Of a stretch of 64,000 nucleotides of DNA, positions 26,536 through 35,332 are shown piece after piece. The number at the start of each line of letters is the position of its first letter. Positions within the stretch are counted from its first letter, which is position 1. The translations under genes and the position numbers were made by a program. The stretch lies in NCBI RefSeq assembly GCF_001955655.1, contig NZ_MSPW01000004.1, positions 310,001-374,000 on the forward strand, written 5' to 3'. This stretch comes from Viridibacillus arenosi (GTDB lineage Bacteria; Bacillota; Bacilli; Bacillales_A; Planococcaceae). The notes below the pieces were generated by a model, which saw only the letters and a list, made by a program, of their open reading frames with translations, was not told the origin of the DNA and searched no databases.

Positions 26536-27042
26536 GTGCTAGAAGAACACGCAAAAGTCGTACAATTTGTGTCATTAGCAGGTCAAGTCACTGGTCGTAA
26601 AAAATTACAAAAGATGGTCTATATAGCAAAGAAAATGCGGTTTCCATTCCAAGAAAAATACCAATTTCATATATATGGCCCTTACTCAGAAGAGCTAACT
26701 TTACGAATTGAAGAGCTTTGTAATATGGGTTTTTTAACAGAAGAAAAAGAGGATAAGGGATCATATGTACAATACCGATATGCGGTTACTGCTGAAGGGA
26801 CAAGTTTTTCTACCATGCTAGGTAAGCAACATGACAAGTTACCAGAAGTGATCAATATGATGAATGATAGAAGTGCACGTTTTCTAGAGCTTGTTTCAAC
26901 GTTACTATATTTTGATGAACTCACAAAAGAAGAGCAAATTGAAAAGGTACATGTGGTAAAAGGGAAGTTGAACTTTACAGAAGAAGAGCTGACAGATGCC
27001 TTTGAATTTATAGCACAACTTTCAACAGTATCGATTCAGTAA
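26536..27042 (+). CDS. ywgA: YwgA family protein
   Basis: A 168-residue protein starting at GTG behind GGAAGGAG. The N terminus (VQFVSLAGQVTGRKKLQKMVYIAKKM) resembles the helix-rich fold also seen in phage antirepressor-like and SocA-type proteins, then FHIYGPYSEELTLRIEEL. The function is unknown. It is the second gene of the ywfO operon, as in B. subtilis, where ywgA is close by. Confidence 0.85.
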   Translation: MLEEHAKVVQFVSLAGQVTGRKKLQKMVYIAKKMRFPFQEKYQFHIYGPYSEELTLRIEELCNMGFLTEEKEDKGSYVQYRYAVTAEGTSFSTMLGKQHDKLPEVINMMNDRSARFLELVSTLLYFDELTKEEQIEKVHVVKGKLNFTEEELTDAFEFIAQLSTVSIQ

Positions 27043-27072
27043 GAAAATCCCCAATAGTGGGGATTTTTTATA
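27043..27072 (+). terminator. Terminator of ywfO-ywgA
   Basis: AAATCCCCA (27045-27053) pairs with TGGGGATTT (27058-27066), followed by T run. Confidence 0.92.
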
Positions 27073-27104
27073 TAAAAAAGCCATCCCTAGAAAGAGACGG
27101 CTCT
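27073..27104 (-). terminator. Terminator of the tautomerase gene
   Basis: On the minus strand AGCCGTC (27102-27096) pairs with GATGGCT (27085-27079), then TTTTTT. Confidence 0.75.
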
Positions 27105-27123
27105 ATTTGAAAAAAGTATATTA

Positions 27124-27309
27124 TTAAAGGTCGCTCTTACGTACGCCACCAATAGCGAAGTGTGATTTTTGCATTTCTTCGATGATAATTGAAATGTTTT
27201 CTTTTGGTGCATCTACAGATTCGGAAATTGCAGCTGTTACCTTTTCAACCAAATCACGTTTTTGATCGTCTGTGCGACCTTCAATCATTTTTATTGTTAC
27301 TATAGGCAT
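27124..27309 (-). CDS. ywhB: 4-oxalocrotonate tautomerase family protein (YwhB)
   Basis: A 61-residue member of the tautomerase superfamily. After removal of Met1, Pro1 (MPIVTIKMIEGR) is the catalytic base; the pattern continues with SESVDAPKENISIIIEEM and HFAIGGV. B. subtilis YwhB has 2-hydroxymuconate and phenylpyruvate-type tautomerase activity in vitro, with no established physiological substrate. It is divergent from ywhD, as in that genome. Confidence 0.92.
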   Translation of the reverse strand: MPIVTIKMIEGRTDDQKRDLVEKVTAAISESVDAPKENISIIIEEMQKSHFAIGGVRKSDL

Positions 27310-27376
27310 AAAGAGTCCTCCTCATATAAAATATAGTGTATATTCGTTATAATAACAGAACGGAGGGATTTTGCGA

Positions 27377-27892
27377 ATGAATAATGAAGAAAAACCAAAA
27401 CAAAAATTAGGCTTTACGATTATTAAAAACGATCCAACAGACGGACATAAAGGATTTGGCGTAGGTTCTTTAACGCTTGAGAATGTATCACCAGTCATCA
27501 TCGATATTGAAGAAAAAAAAGCCACTGTAGAAGTAGGGGCTATGCATGCACGTAGTGATGTTGAAAGAGGTATTAAATTTACAACGAATCGAGAAGATTC
27601 AGCAGGCGGTAAGCCATATTGGTTAGTATGGGTGACTATCGATCACAAAGAAGGCGGAGCTTACTTCGCTGGTATAACGGCTTGTGAAATGGTTGTCAAT
27701 AGGGAAAAACGTCGTGGTTATAAAATTTTAGCAGACCATGTCAATAAAATGGATAAATCGATGAAGCGTCATATCATTATAGAGCATATGGATGCAGAGT
27801 CAAAACGAGTGCTAGGTGAGTTTTTACACGGCTTTAACGAGAAAATGTGGTCTTTAAGTTCAGAACAATTACGTAAAGAATTGGCCTTCTAA
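27377..27892 (+). CDS. ywhD: YwhD family protein
   Basis: A 171-residue soluble protein of unknown function. ATG 27377 is chosen because CGGAGGG (27361-27367) is nine bases upstream; the reading frame also contains an earlier TTG. Conserved-looking segments are KPYWLVWVTIDH and AGITACEM. The neighbouring tautomerase and pbpG genes correspond to the ywhB-ywhD-ywhE run of B. subtilis, which supports the name. Confidence 0.88.
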   Translation: MNNEEKPKQKLGFTIIKNDPTDGHKGFGVGSLTLENVSPVIIDIEEKKATVEVGAMHARSDVERGIKFTTNREDSAGGKPYWLVWVTIDHKEGGAYFAGITACEMVVNREKRRGYKILADHVNKMDKSMKRHIIIEHMDAESKRVLGEFLHGFNEKMWSLSSEQLRKELAF

Positions 27893-28092
27893 AATTTTGA
27901 AAATAATTGAACAAAATGTGACATTTGTAAAGCGGTTTCAATACATGGTTGAAACTGTCATTGAAAGGAAGTACACTTTAACTACAACTTACGAAAGTAA
28001 GCTAGGACATCTGGTAACCGATTTCAAATGAGTGACAAGTGGCATTTTGACAAACCCAAGCCGAATGCCCCATGTAACTCATATTTTCGAGA

Positions 28093-28150
28093 ACCAAAAA
28101 GCTTCATCTTCCTAAGGATAACGGACTCCTTAGAAGATGAAGCTTTTTTA
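28093..28150. terminator. Long bidirectional terminator between ywhD and pbpG
   Basis: A stem of about 22 pairs with a single bulge: AAAAAGCTTCATCTTC-CTAAGGA against TCCTTAG-AAGATGAAG plus CTTTTTT. It serves pbpG on the minus strand and can also stop the ywhD transcript. A small GTTTCAA/TTGAAAC inverted repeat (27947-27967 area) lies upstream without a T tract. Confidence 0.88.
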
Positions 28151-28151
28151 T

Positions 28152-30206
28152 TTATTCAAATAATGAAAAAGGAAACAGACTCCAAGATGTTTCGTCCTTT
28201 TTCGTTAAATCACTAACAATGCTTGGATCAGTACATAGCTTTTTTGGAACATCCTTCTTTTTCATATAGACAAGTCGTTGTTTATCACAACTTGATGTTG
28301 CGATACCGCCTGTTTTAACATCGACAATTACGCCTTCAATATTATCGGGTGCCATAAATGGCTCACTAGGAAGTCCTTCATGTACTTTTTCCATAAAATC
28401 AATCCAAATTTGTTTTGTAGCACGTGAATCTTCTGCACTTGTCATTTGTTTTCCTTTATCATAACCGTTCCAAACACCAGCAGTTAAAGAAGGGGTAAAA
28501 CCAACCATCATTTGATCGGTTAAAGTTGTACCGGATTTTGCTGCATAAGGTCTGGTTTGTTTGTTGCGAATTGAAATCCCGGTTGCCGGTGCGTAATCAT
28601 TAAAGACTGGATCGAACATACCAGTCATCAACTGTGTGATTAAAAATGCGTCATCTGAATTAATTACTTGTTTCTTTTTTTGTTTCTTTTCTGCTTTATA
28701 AATAACTTTCCCGTTTGCATCTGTAATCGAAATAATAGTCGTTGGTTTCTTTTGAACACCTTTTGCCGCTAATGTATTATATGCGGAAGTTAAATTCATT
28801 AAGCTTACTTCAGAAGTACCAAGAGCTACTGCTGGTGAATTTTGTAATTTACTTTGAATATTAAATCGCTCCAGTACACTGCTGAATGCCTTATAGCCGA
28901 TTGTTTCAAACGTCTTGACTGCGTAGATATTATCCGATATAGCAATTGCCTGTGCCAATGACATTGGATGATCCGCGAATTCGCCGTTTACATTTTTGGG
29001 TTCGTACTTAGAGCGTCCATCATCATAAGTGAAAATGGTAGGGCTAGTATCCATAAACGTTAAAGGAGTATAACCTTTTTCTAGTGCAGCACTATACAAA
29101 AATGGCTTAATAGCAGATCCAGGTTGCCTTTTTGCTTGTGTTACCCTATTGAATGTACTTGTTAAATAATGTCGTCCTCCAACTAGAGCAGTAACATAAC
29201 CTGTAGAAGGATCCATACTAACGAAGCCAACTTCTAGTTCATTATTTGGTAACGATTTTTCAACAGCTTCCTCAGCAGCTTTTTGATGGGAAGTATTCAA
29301 TGTTGTTTTGATTACCCAACCACCTTCTTCAAAGCGACGACCTTTCTCAGTCAGTATATCTTTTGCTTCCTGCCAAGCTGTATCTAAAAAGTATGGTGCT
29401 AGTGATTTCGAATTTTCCCATTCCTCATATTTAAAATCAAGAGTCTCCTTCTTAGCTCGTTCTGATTGTTCTTCAGAAATAACATTTTGGTTAGACATCA
29501 AACTTAATATTAATTGTTGACGACCTATTGATTTTTCCTTATTTACTGCAGGGGAATAAATGCCTGGTCCTTTTGGAATTCCAACTAGTAAAGCAGCTTC
29601 AGAAAGTGTTAAATCTTTTGCTGATTTCCCAAAATAAAATCTACTTGCAGCTTCTATACCGTACATACCATGTCCAAAGTAAACAGTATTTAAATAGCCT
29701 TCCAAAATCTTATCCTTATCATAAAAGACTTCTAAACGGTATGCATAGAGTGCCTCATTTGCTTTCCTTAACCATGATTTCTCATGCGTTAAATACAAAT
29801 TACGAGCATACTGCTGCGTAATTGTACTCGCTCCTTCAACTTTGCGCATTGCCTTAACATCTTTCAATAATGCACCTGCAATACGGGTGTAATCAAAACC
29901 GTTATGCGAATAGAAATCTTTGTCCTCCGTTGCAATAAGTGCTTGTGCAACAAAAGGTGAAATTTCATCTAGGTTTACCCAGTAGCGACGTTCCATAGAA
30001 AATTTATCGCCAGCTCGATGTCCATCCGTATCTAAAAAAACGGTTGCCTTCGGAACAGCGAGAGAAGGCGCACCCGCAATTTGTGCGTATATTCTGAGTG
30101 ACAGCAATACTGTTAAAACAGCTGAAATACCTACGACACTCCACATAAGAGTACGTTTCCATCGCTTATTCACCCTTCTTTTTCGCCAATAGTCTGCTCG
30201 ATTCAT
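28152..30206 (-). CDS. pbpG: Class A penicillin-binding protein (PBP2d-type, YwhE)
   Basis: A 684-residue bifunctional peptidoglycan synthase. It has a short basic cytoplasmic tail and one span (about 19-41). The GT51 glycosyltransferase has the catalytic glutamate in ATEDKDFYSHNGFD and the GASTITQQYARN motif. The transpeptidase has active serine SAIK near residue 362, SDN near 423 and KSGT near 556. Length and location beside ywhD and ywhB match B. subtilis PbpG, which acts with PbpF in germ-cell-wall synthesis during sporulation. The spore role is by homology; the promoter was not identified. Confidence 0.92.
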   Translation of the reverse strand: MNRADYWRKRRVNKRWKRTLMWSVVGISAVLTVLLSLRIYAQIAGAPSLAVPKATVFLDTDGHRAGDKFSMERRYWVNLDEISPFVAQALIATEDKDFYSHNGFDYTRIAGALLKDVKAMRKVEGASTITQQYARNLYLTHEKSWLRKANEALYAYRLEVFYDKDKILEGYLNTVYFGHGMYGIEAASRFYFGKSAKDLTLSEAALLVGIPKGPGIYSPAVNKEKSIGRQQLILSLMSNQNVISEEQSERAKKETLDFKYEEWENSKSLAPYFLDTAWQEAKDILTEKGRRFEEGGWVIKTTLNTSHQKAAEEAVEKSLPNNELEVGFVSMDPSTGYVTALVGGRHYLTSTFNRVTQAKRQPGSAIKPFLYSAALEKGYTPLTFMDTSPTIFTYDDGRSKYEPKNVNGEFADHPMSLAQAIAISDNIYAVKTFETIGYKAFSSVLERFNIQSKLQNSPAVALGTSEVSLMNLTSAYNTLAAKGVQKKPTTIISITDANGKVIYKAEKKQKKKQVINSDDAFLITQLMTGMFDPVFNDYAPATGISIRNKQTRPYAAKSGTTLTDQMMVGFTPSLTAGVWNGYDKGKQMTSAEDSRATKQIWIDFMEKVHEGLPSEPFMAPDNIEGVIVDVKTGGIATSSCDKQRLVYMKKKDVPKKLCTDPSIVSDLTKKDETSWSLFPFSLFE

Positions 30207-30313
30207 AAGAACAGCTCCGTTCCACCAATTTAGCGATAGTATGTGATGATTATATGTAAAATAAACGGACGAAAAAAATTAAAAAGGATGAATTTGGTAA
30301 TTATTTGACAGCA

Positions 30314-30358
30314 ACAAAAAACGCTAAGATAATGGTGAATTCTCTTAGCGTTTTTTAA
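30314..30358 (-). terminator. Terminator of the diguanylate cyclase gene
   Basis: AACGCTAAGA pairs perfectly with TCTTAGCGTT; T run on the minus strand side. Confidence 0.88.
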
Positions 30359-30366
30359 AAATATTT

Positions 30367-31452
30367 CTAATTATTTAATTGATTAAAGTGAACGAGTTGA
30401 TTTGAACCTCTTTCTATAGCTTGCATGATGGCTTTATCTGCCGAAAATGCGAGATCCTTTGACGTATTACCATTGTCAGGATATGAACAAATACCGATGG
30501 AAACCGTAATAGGAATTACATGACCAGAGGACACAACGAGTGGCGTTTTGGCAATTTGTGATTGAATTAAATTTGCATAATGTATTCCATAAGCAGGCGG
30601 AGCATCTTTGCAAACAATATAAAATTCTTCACCACTAATTCTAGCAGCTTCTGCATCAATCGTTTTCACATAGTTTTTTAACTGTGTACCAATTTGTTGT
30701 AAGATTTCATCACCAACAGGATGACCATACGTTTTATTAACTTTTTTAAAAGAGTCAATATCAATTAATATCAATGAAAAGGGGACATTATTAGAGAGTA
30801 AATCATCTATTATTTGCTGGAAGCGTCGGTTATTCGGCAGTCCAGTTAAATAATCTGTTTCTGCCATTTTTTCAGTTTCTCGCATACGATTAAATTGATT
30901 TCGAATTGATTTTAATACAAGTAAAGTTATGTAAAATGACAAAATATAAAAAAGTGCAGTTTGAATAACATTTTGTAAGCCATGTGTCCAAGTATCTGAA
31001 AGAATATAGAAAACAATGCAAACTTGGAAAACGATATAAGTGAAATAGAAATAGATATTGCGGAATGTAATTGGTTTTTTTATTGAAATAAATGTGATAA
31101 CGCCACCAATTACTAAAATATTTAATCCTGCAAAAATAGATGTTTCTGACAATCCAAACACATAAATTCGAAAAATCCCAATGATGAGAGAGGACAGAGC
31201 GATAGCAATTGGACCTCCGAGCAATCCACTGAGTAAGATACTAATAAAACGACCATCACTAATAATATCATTTTGGTAATGTACAGCCGTGCCCATCAAA
31301 AGTAAACCGGTAAGTCCAGCTACAAGACCGACAATCCAAGGTTGCAGCTCAATAAAACTATCTTGATAAGGTTCTAAAGACTCGTATAACCAATATGAAA
31401 ATATAACAAAAGTAAATAATATCGAAAAATTAATGACTAATTCGAGCAACAT
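30367..31452 (-). CDS. Membrane diguanylate cyclase with 5TM-LYT sensor and SGEEF active site
   Basis: A 361-residue protein: about six membrane spans in residues 1-190 (a 5TM-5TMR_LYT-like sensor with the GLLGGPIAIALSSLIIGIFRI motif) followed by a GGDEF domain (about 200-355). The metal/substrate motifs DYLTGLPNNRRF and LILIDIDSFKKVN are intact. The signature loop reads RISGEEF instead of GGDEF or GGEEF, so the first glycine is serine. It is likely to make cyclic di-GMP in response to a membrane-perceived cue, but activity with SGEEF needs testing. It is a single gene; the ribosome site is TAGGAGAG. Confidence 0.87.
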   Translation of the reverse strand: MLLELVINFSILFTFVIFSYWLYESLEPYQDSFIELQPWIVGLVAGLTGLLLMGTAVHYQNDIISDGRFISILLSGLLGGPIAIALSSLIIGIFRIYVFGLSETSIFAGLNILVIGGVITFISIKKPITFRNIYFYFTYIVFQVCIVFYILSDTWTHGLQNVIQTALFYILSFYITLLVLKSIRNQFNRMRETEKMAETDYLTGLPNNRRFQQIIDDLLSNNVPFSLILIDIDSFKKVNKTYGHPVGDEILQQIGTQLKNYVKTIDAEAARISGEEFYIVCKDAPPAYGIHYANLIQSQIAKTPLVVSSGHVIPITVSIGICSYPDNGNTSKDLAFSADKAIMQAIERGSNQLVHFNQLNN

Positions 31453-31604
31453 ATAGATTCTCTCCTACCATTTTATCCCTCCATTATAACATCCAATTTT
31501 ACAAGGAAAATGAAAATAATTATGCATTCGCTATAAAACGACAAAAGGTAGTTCGAGCGTGTGATTTTAAAGAATTCACTGTTTGTCCTAAATTTACTTA
31601 CACC

Positions 31605-31634
31605 TTGAAAAAACAAGCGAATCTAACCTATAAT
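31605..31634 (+). promoter_or_regulatory. Sigma-A promoter of ywiB-argS
   Basis: TTGAAA (31605-31610), 18-base spacer, TATAAT (31629-31634); start near 31641, leader about 33 bases. No T-box leader is seen ahead of argS. Confidence 0.7.
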
Positions 31635-31673
31635 AAGAAGGTTATATAAAGAATGGAACGGAGGCCCATAAGT

Positions 31674-32114
31674 ATGACTAGTGAACTTAAAGCACCCGTA
31701 AAATTAAAGTTAAAAACGACAATTCGACAATCTGAAGCAGAAGCAGCTGAAACTTATGAGCTTTGGTCAGAAGGTACGATAGTTCAAAAAAGGGACCAAA
31801 CGTACTTACAATATGAAGAAGTTCAAGAAGATAAACATATTCGTTCAACTTTAAAATTCGGTAATAATGAGGCAGTTATTCTTCGAAATGGTGATGTGAA
31901 AATGCGTATGCCATTTTTACTTAATCATGAACAAAACGGCCATTATGATAGTGAATTCGGTGCATTACCAATCGTGACGTATACGAAGGACATGCTATTC
32001 GAGCCGCATGACAGTAAAATGAGCGGACGATTTTATTTAAACTATGATTTAATCATTGGTGGACAATCAGTAGGCGATTATACTTTAGAAATTAATTACT
32101 CGGAGGGAAAATAA
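31674..32114 (+). CDS. ywiB: YwiB family protein (DUF1934)
   Basis: A 146-residue beta-barrel-like (calycin-type) protein of unknown function. ATG 31674 is chosen because GGAACGGAGG (31655-31664) lies about ten bases before it; the longer frame starting at 31653 would begin inside that site. It overlaps argS by one base (TAATG), as in B. subtilis, so translation of argS is coupled. Confidence 0.87.
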   Translation: MTSELKAPVKLKLKTTIRQSEAEAAETYELWSEGTIVQKRDQTYLQYEEVQEDKHIRSTLKFGNNEAVILRNGDVKMRMPFLLNHEQNGHYDSEFGALPIVTYTKDMLFEPHDSKMSGRFYLNYDLIIGGQSVGDYTLEINYSEGK

Positions 32115-33781
32115 TGAACGCAGTAGAACAAGTGCAACACGCGATTAAAGAAGCGCTTCTTGCAGCAGTATCAAAAGCAGGTCTTTTAGAAGATACATCA
32201 ACATTGAATATACACTTAGAAACACCAAAGGATAAGACGAATGGCGACTATGCAACTAATATTGCTATGCAACTTACAAAATTAGCGAAAAAACCACCTC
32301 GTGCAATCGCTGAATCTATTATTGAAAACCTTGATACTACAGGTACTGCTATTGAGAAGATCGACATCGCAGGTCCTGGTTTTATGAATATTGTGCTACG
32401 CAAAGACTATTTGGCAGAAGTAATCACAACTGTTTTAGCGCAAGGTACAGAATATGGACGTTCACAAGCTGGCGCTAATGAAAAAGTACAAGTTGAATTT
32501 GTATCAGCTAACCCAACTGGTGACCTTCATTTAGGACATGCCCGAGGAGCATCTGTAGGGGATTCATTATGTAACGTTCTAGACTTTGCAGGATATGATG
32601 TCTCACGTGAATACTACATCAATGATGCAGGTAATCAAATCAATAATTTAGCAGCATCTTTAGAAGCTCGCTACAAACAATCGTTAGGCTTAGATGCTTC
32701 TATGCCTGAAGACGGTTATCATGGTCAAGATATTATCGATATCGCAGGTAAATTAGCTGCTGAGTTTGGTGATTCGATTCTAAGTAAATCAGATGAAGAG
32801 CGCTTTGAATTTTTCCGTGAGCATGGCTTGAAATTAGAGCTTGGTAAATTACAAAAAGACTTAGCAAACTTCCGTGTAGACTTTGACGTTTGGTATTCTG
32901 AGACATCACTTTATAAATCAGGTAAAGTTGAAACGGCTCTAGAAAAACTTCGTGCGAATGGTCATGTATTTGAAGAAGAAGGCGCTACTTGGTTCCGCTC
33001 GACAACATTTGGCGACGATAAAGATCGCGTACTTATAAAAAATGATGGCTCTTACACATATTTAACACCAGATATTTCATACCATGAAGATAAAATTCAA
33101 CGTGGATTCACTAAACTTATCAACATTTGGGGAGCTGACCACCATGGCTATATCCCGCGTATGAAAGCAGCAATCGAAGCACTTGGTTATGATCGTGACA
33201 CATTAGAAGTTGAAATCATTCAAATGGTGAACTTAATGAAAGACGGCGAAAAAGTGAAAATGAGTAAACGTACAGGTAACGCGGTTACTTTACGCGAACT
33301 TGTTGAAGAAGTTGGCTTAGACGCAGTACGTTATAACTTTGCAATGCGTGCAGGTGATTCACATATGGACTTTGACCTTGACCTAGCTGTTAAGCAATCA
33401 AATGAAAACCCTGTTTACTATGCACAATATGCACATGCTCGTATTTCTTCAATCTTGCGCCAAGCAAAAGAACAAGGATTAGCAGCATCTGAAGAACATT
33501 TAAATCTTCTTAATGCAGAGAAAGAAATTGATGTCTTGAAAAAAGTAGGGGACTTCCCACAAGTTGTTGCGGATGCTGCGAAGAATCGCACACCACACCG
33601 TATTACTAACTACATTCAAGAACTAGCAGCAACTTTCCACAGCTTCTACAATGCTGAAAAAGTATTAGATGCTGATAACAAAGATCGCTCAGAAGCACGT
33701 TTATCTCTAATTACAGCAGTTCGTACTACAATCGCCAACGCACTAAAACTTATTGGCGTATCAGCACCTGAGAAAATGTAA
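32114..33781 (+). CDS. argS: Arginyl-tRNA synthetase
   Basis: A 555-residue class I synthetase that charges tRNA(Arg). The N-terminal Add-1 domain is followed by the HIGH-type motif HLGHARGAS near residue 138. The catalytic-core elements [14 protein letters not shown] and VKMSKRTGN (KMSKS equivalent) come near 345 and 378, and the C-terminal DALR anticodon-binding domain is at about 435-555. Length matches B. subtilis ArgS. It is the second gene of ywiB-argS. Confidence 0.97.
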   Translation: MNAVEQVQHAIKEALLAAVSKAGLLEDTSTLNIHLETPKDKTNGDYATNIAMQLTKLAKKPPRAIAESIIENLDTTGTAIEKIDIAGPGFMNIVLRKDYLAEVITTVLAQGTEYGRSQAGANEKVQVEFVSANPTGDLHLGHARGASVGDSLCNVLDFAGYDVSREYYINDAGNQINNLAASLEARYKQSLGLDASMPEDGYHGQDIIDIAGKLAAEFGDSILSKSDEERFEFFREHGLKLELGKLQKDLANFRVDFDVWYSETSLYKSGKVETALEKLRANGHVFEEEGATWFRSTTFGDDKDRVLIKNDGSYTYLTPDISYHEDKIQRGFTKLINIWGADHHGYIPRMKAAIEALGYDRDTLEVEIIQMVNLMKDGEKVKMSKRTGNAVTLRELVEEVGLDAVRYNFAMRAGDSHMDFDLDLAVKQSNENPVYYAQYAHARISSILRQAKEQGLAASEEHLNLLNAEKEIDVLKKVGDFPQVVADAAKNRTPHRITNYIQELAATFHSFYNAEKVLDADNKDRSEARLSLITAVRTTIANALKLIGVSAPEKM

Positions 33782-34006
33782 TGACAGAAATACCCTTTTA
33801 GCTACTGAGGTTGAATAAGCTTGTGAATCTAAGAGGTACTTATAAAAAGACTATTTCTCACTGAATAAGTGTGGAATAGTCTTTTGGTTTTTATAAAGAA
33901 CAAATGAAAGAAAAAAATTGCGCTAGTTAAAGATAAAATAGCTAGACTTCATCGATTCATGTCACAATGTGTTATTGCTAATAGTTCCACCAAGCCTAGT
34001 AACAAC
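33782..34006 (+). terminator. Terminator of ywiB-argS and following spacer
   Basis: AAAAGACTATT (33845-33855) pairs with AATAGTCTTTT (33875-33885), followed by a T-rich tract. The remaining spacer up to the next promoter shows no gene. Confidence 0.85.
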
Positions 34007-34035
34007 TTGGACAAGTATTTAATTTTCTGTATAAT
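34007..34035 (+). promoter_or_regulatory. Promoter of the cobalamin operon
   Basis: TTGGAC (34007-34012), 17-base spacer, TATAAT (34030-34035). Transcription from about 34042 runs into the riboswitch. A CCAAG/CTTGG inverted repeat overlaps the -35. Confidence 0.75.
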
Positions 34036-34069
34036 TGAACACGATGTAATAACAATTGTATATTGTGAA

Positions 34070-34250
34070 ACATGATGGTTCTTTACTTTGATTCAGTAAA
34101 GAGAAAAGGGAAGTCGGTGTAAATCCGACGCGGTCCCGCCACTGTATGTGTGAGTAAGTCGTAATTTGTCACTAAAGTATAACACTTTGGGAAGGCGCGG
34201 CAAGCTGTGATCACGAGCCAGGAGACCTACCAACATGGAGACCACCAATT
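34070..34250 (+). ncRNA. Cobalamin (B12) riboswitch
   Basis: The canonical aptamer pieces appear in order: GATGGTTC near 34076, GGGAAGTCGGTGTAAATCC and GACGCGGTCCCGCCACTGTA (34108-34145), a peripheral arm, GGGAAGGCGCGGC, and the B12 box GAGCCAGGAGACCT (34215-34228). Together with the terminator 75 bases on, it forms a transcriptional OFF switch: adenosyl- or methylcobalamin binding should favour termination before btuF. Confidence 0.96.
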
Positions 34251-34324
34251 AGAACTACGCGGATAGAAATGGTGTCAGTAAAAGTGCATTTTAGTACAGC
34301 TATGTATATATTCACTGTCATCGT

Positions 34325-34355
34325 ATCTCTCGTCGTAAAACGAGAGATTTTTTTA
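34325..34355 (+). terminator. Attenuator terminator of the B12 riboswitch
   Basis: ATCTCTCG (34325-34332) pairs with CGAGAGAT (34341-34348), followed by seven T. It ends 21 bases before the btuF start codon, so it is the expression platform. Confidence 0.92.
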
Positions 34356-34375
34356 TGAACAAGGAGGAAATGTAA

Positions 34376-35332
34376 ATGAAGAAAATATGGCAATTTTGTT
34401 TAGTGTTTGTTTTAGCACTAGGCGTATTAGTAGGCTGTGGCCAAACGGAAGATACGAAGAAAAAGGAAAATAGTGAATCAGCGACAGAGCAACAGGTAGC
34501 AGGGTATCCATTAACAGAGACTGATGCACTTGGCAATGATGTGAAATTTACAGAAGCACCAAAGAGCATTATTACATTGGTACCAAGTAACACAGAAATT
34601 CTTTTCGCGTTAGGATTAGAAAAAGAAATTATTGCTGTATCGGATAATGATGATTATCCTAAAGCGGCAACGAAAAAAGAAAAAATCGGTGGGATGGAAT
34701 TTAACGCCGAGAAAATTATTAGCTTAAATCCAGAAGTTGTTTTTGCACACGAAACACTTTTAGGTACTTCTGAAGCAGGTCTCCAACAATTACGTGATGC
34801 AGGATTGAAAGTTTTCGTTGTAAAAAATGCTGAGAATTTTGATGAAACGTATAAAACAATTGAACAAATAGGCCACATTACAGGTAAAGCAGATGAGGCT
34901 AAGAAGATTACTGATGATATGAAAGCAAAAGTAAAAGAAGTACAAGTTAAAGTGAAAGATGTAAAACAAAAATCAGCATTCGTCGAAACAACAGACGAAC
35001 CTAATATTTACACTGCGGGTAAAGATACATTTATGCAAGAAATGTTTGATCTAGCTAATATTAAAAACGTCACAGCAGATCAAACAGGCTGGTTCCAAAT
35101 TGACTCTGAGGAAATTGTGAAACGTAATCCAGATACAATTATTGTGAAATACAACCATGTGAAAAATATTGTCGAGAAGGTGAAAAAACGCCAAGGATTT
35201 GATAGTATCACAGCTGTTAAAAATGATGCAGTTGTTCAAGTTGATGCGAACTTAACAAGCCGTACAGGTCCTCGTCTTGCTGAAGGATTAGAGGTCATTG
35301 CAAAAGCAGTATATCCAGAGGCTTTTGAGTGA
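34376..35332 (+). CDS. btuF: Cobalamin/cobinamide ABC transporter substrate-binding lipoprotein
   Basis: A 318-residue lipoprotein. The signal peptide ends at the lipobox LVGC (Cys21), then a charged linker and a class III binding fold with the starts VKFTEAPKSIITLVPSNTEI and EVVFAHETLL. The FecB/BtuF family includes siderophore binders, but position right after a B12 riboswitch and ahead of corrinoid genes identifies the ligand as cobalamin or its precursors. Ribosome site AAGGAGGAAA. Confidence 0.92.
   Translation: MKKIWQFCLVFVLALGVLVGCGQTEDTKKKENSESATEQQVAGYPLTETDALGNDVKFTEAPKSIITLVPSNTEILFALGLEKEIIAVSDNDDYPKAATKKEKIGGMEFNAEKIISLNPEVVFAHETLLGTSEAGLQQLRDAGLKVFVVKNAENFDETYKTIEQIGHITGKADEAKKITDDMKAKVKEVQVKVKDVKQKSAFVETTDEPNIYTAGKDTFMQEMFDLANIKNVTADQTGWFQIDSEEIVKRNPDTIIVKYNHVKNIVEKVKKRQGFDSITAVKNDAVVQVDANLTSRTGPRLAEGLEVIAKAVYPEAFE

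Noticed and set aside
27947-27967. GTTTCAA ... TTGAAAC hairpin after ywhD
   Set aside because: No T tract, so not a terminator; the downstream long hairpin serves that role, and no function can be assigned.
28028-28216. 62-codon plus-strand frame between ywhD and pbpG
   Set aside because: No ribosome site, runs through the long terminator hairpin and into the 3' end of pbpG; no protein-like conservation pattern.
31560-31673. T-box leader for argS
   Set aside because: Only about 33 bases lie between the promoter and ywiB; no T-box sequence or antiterminator is present.
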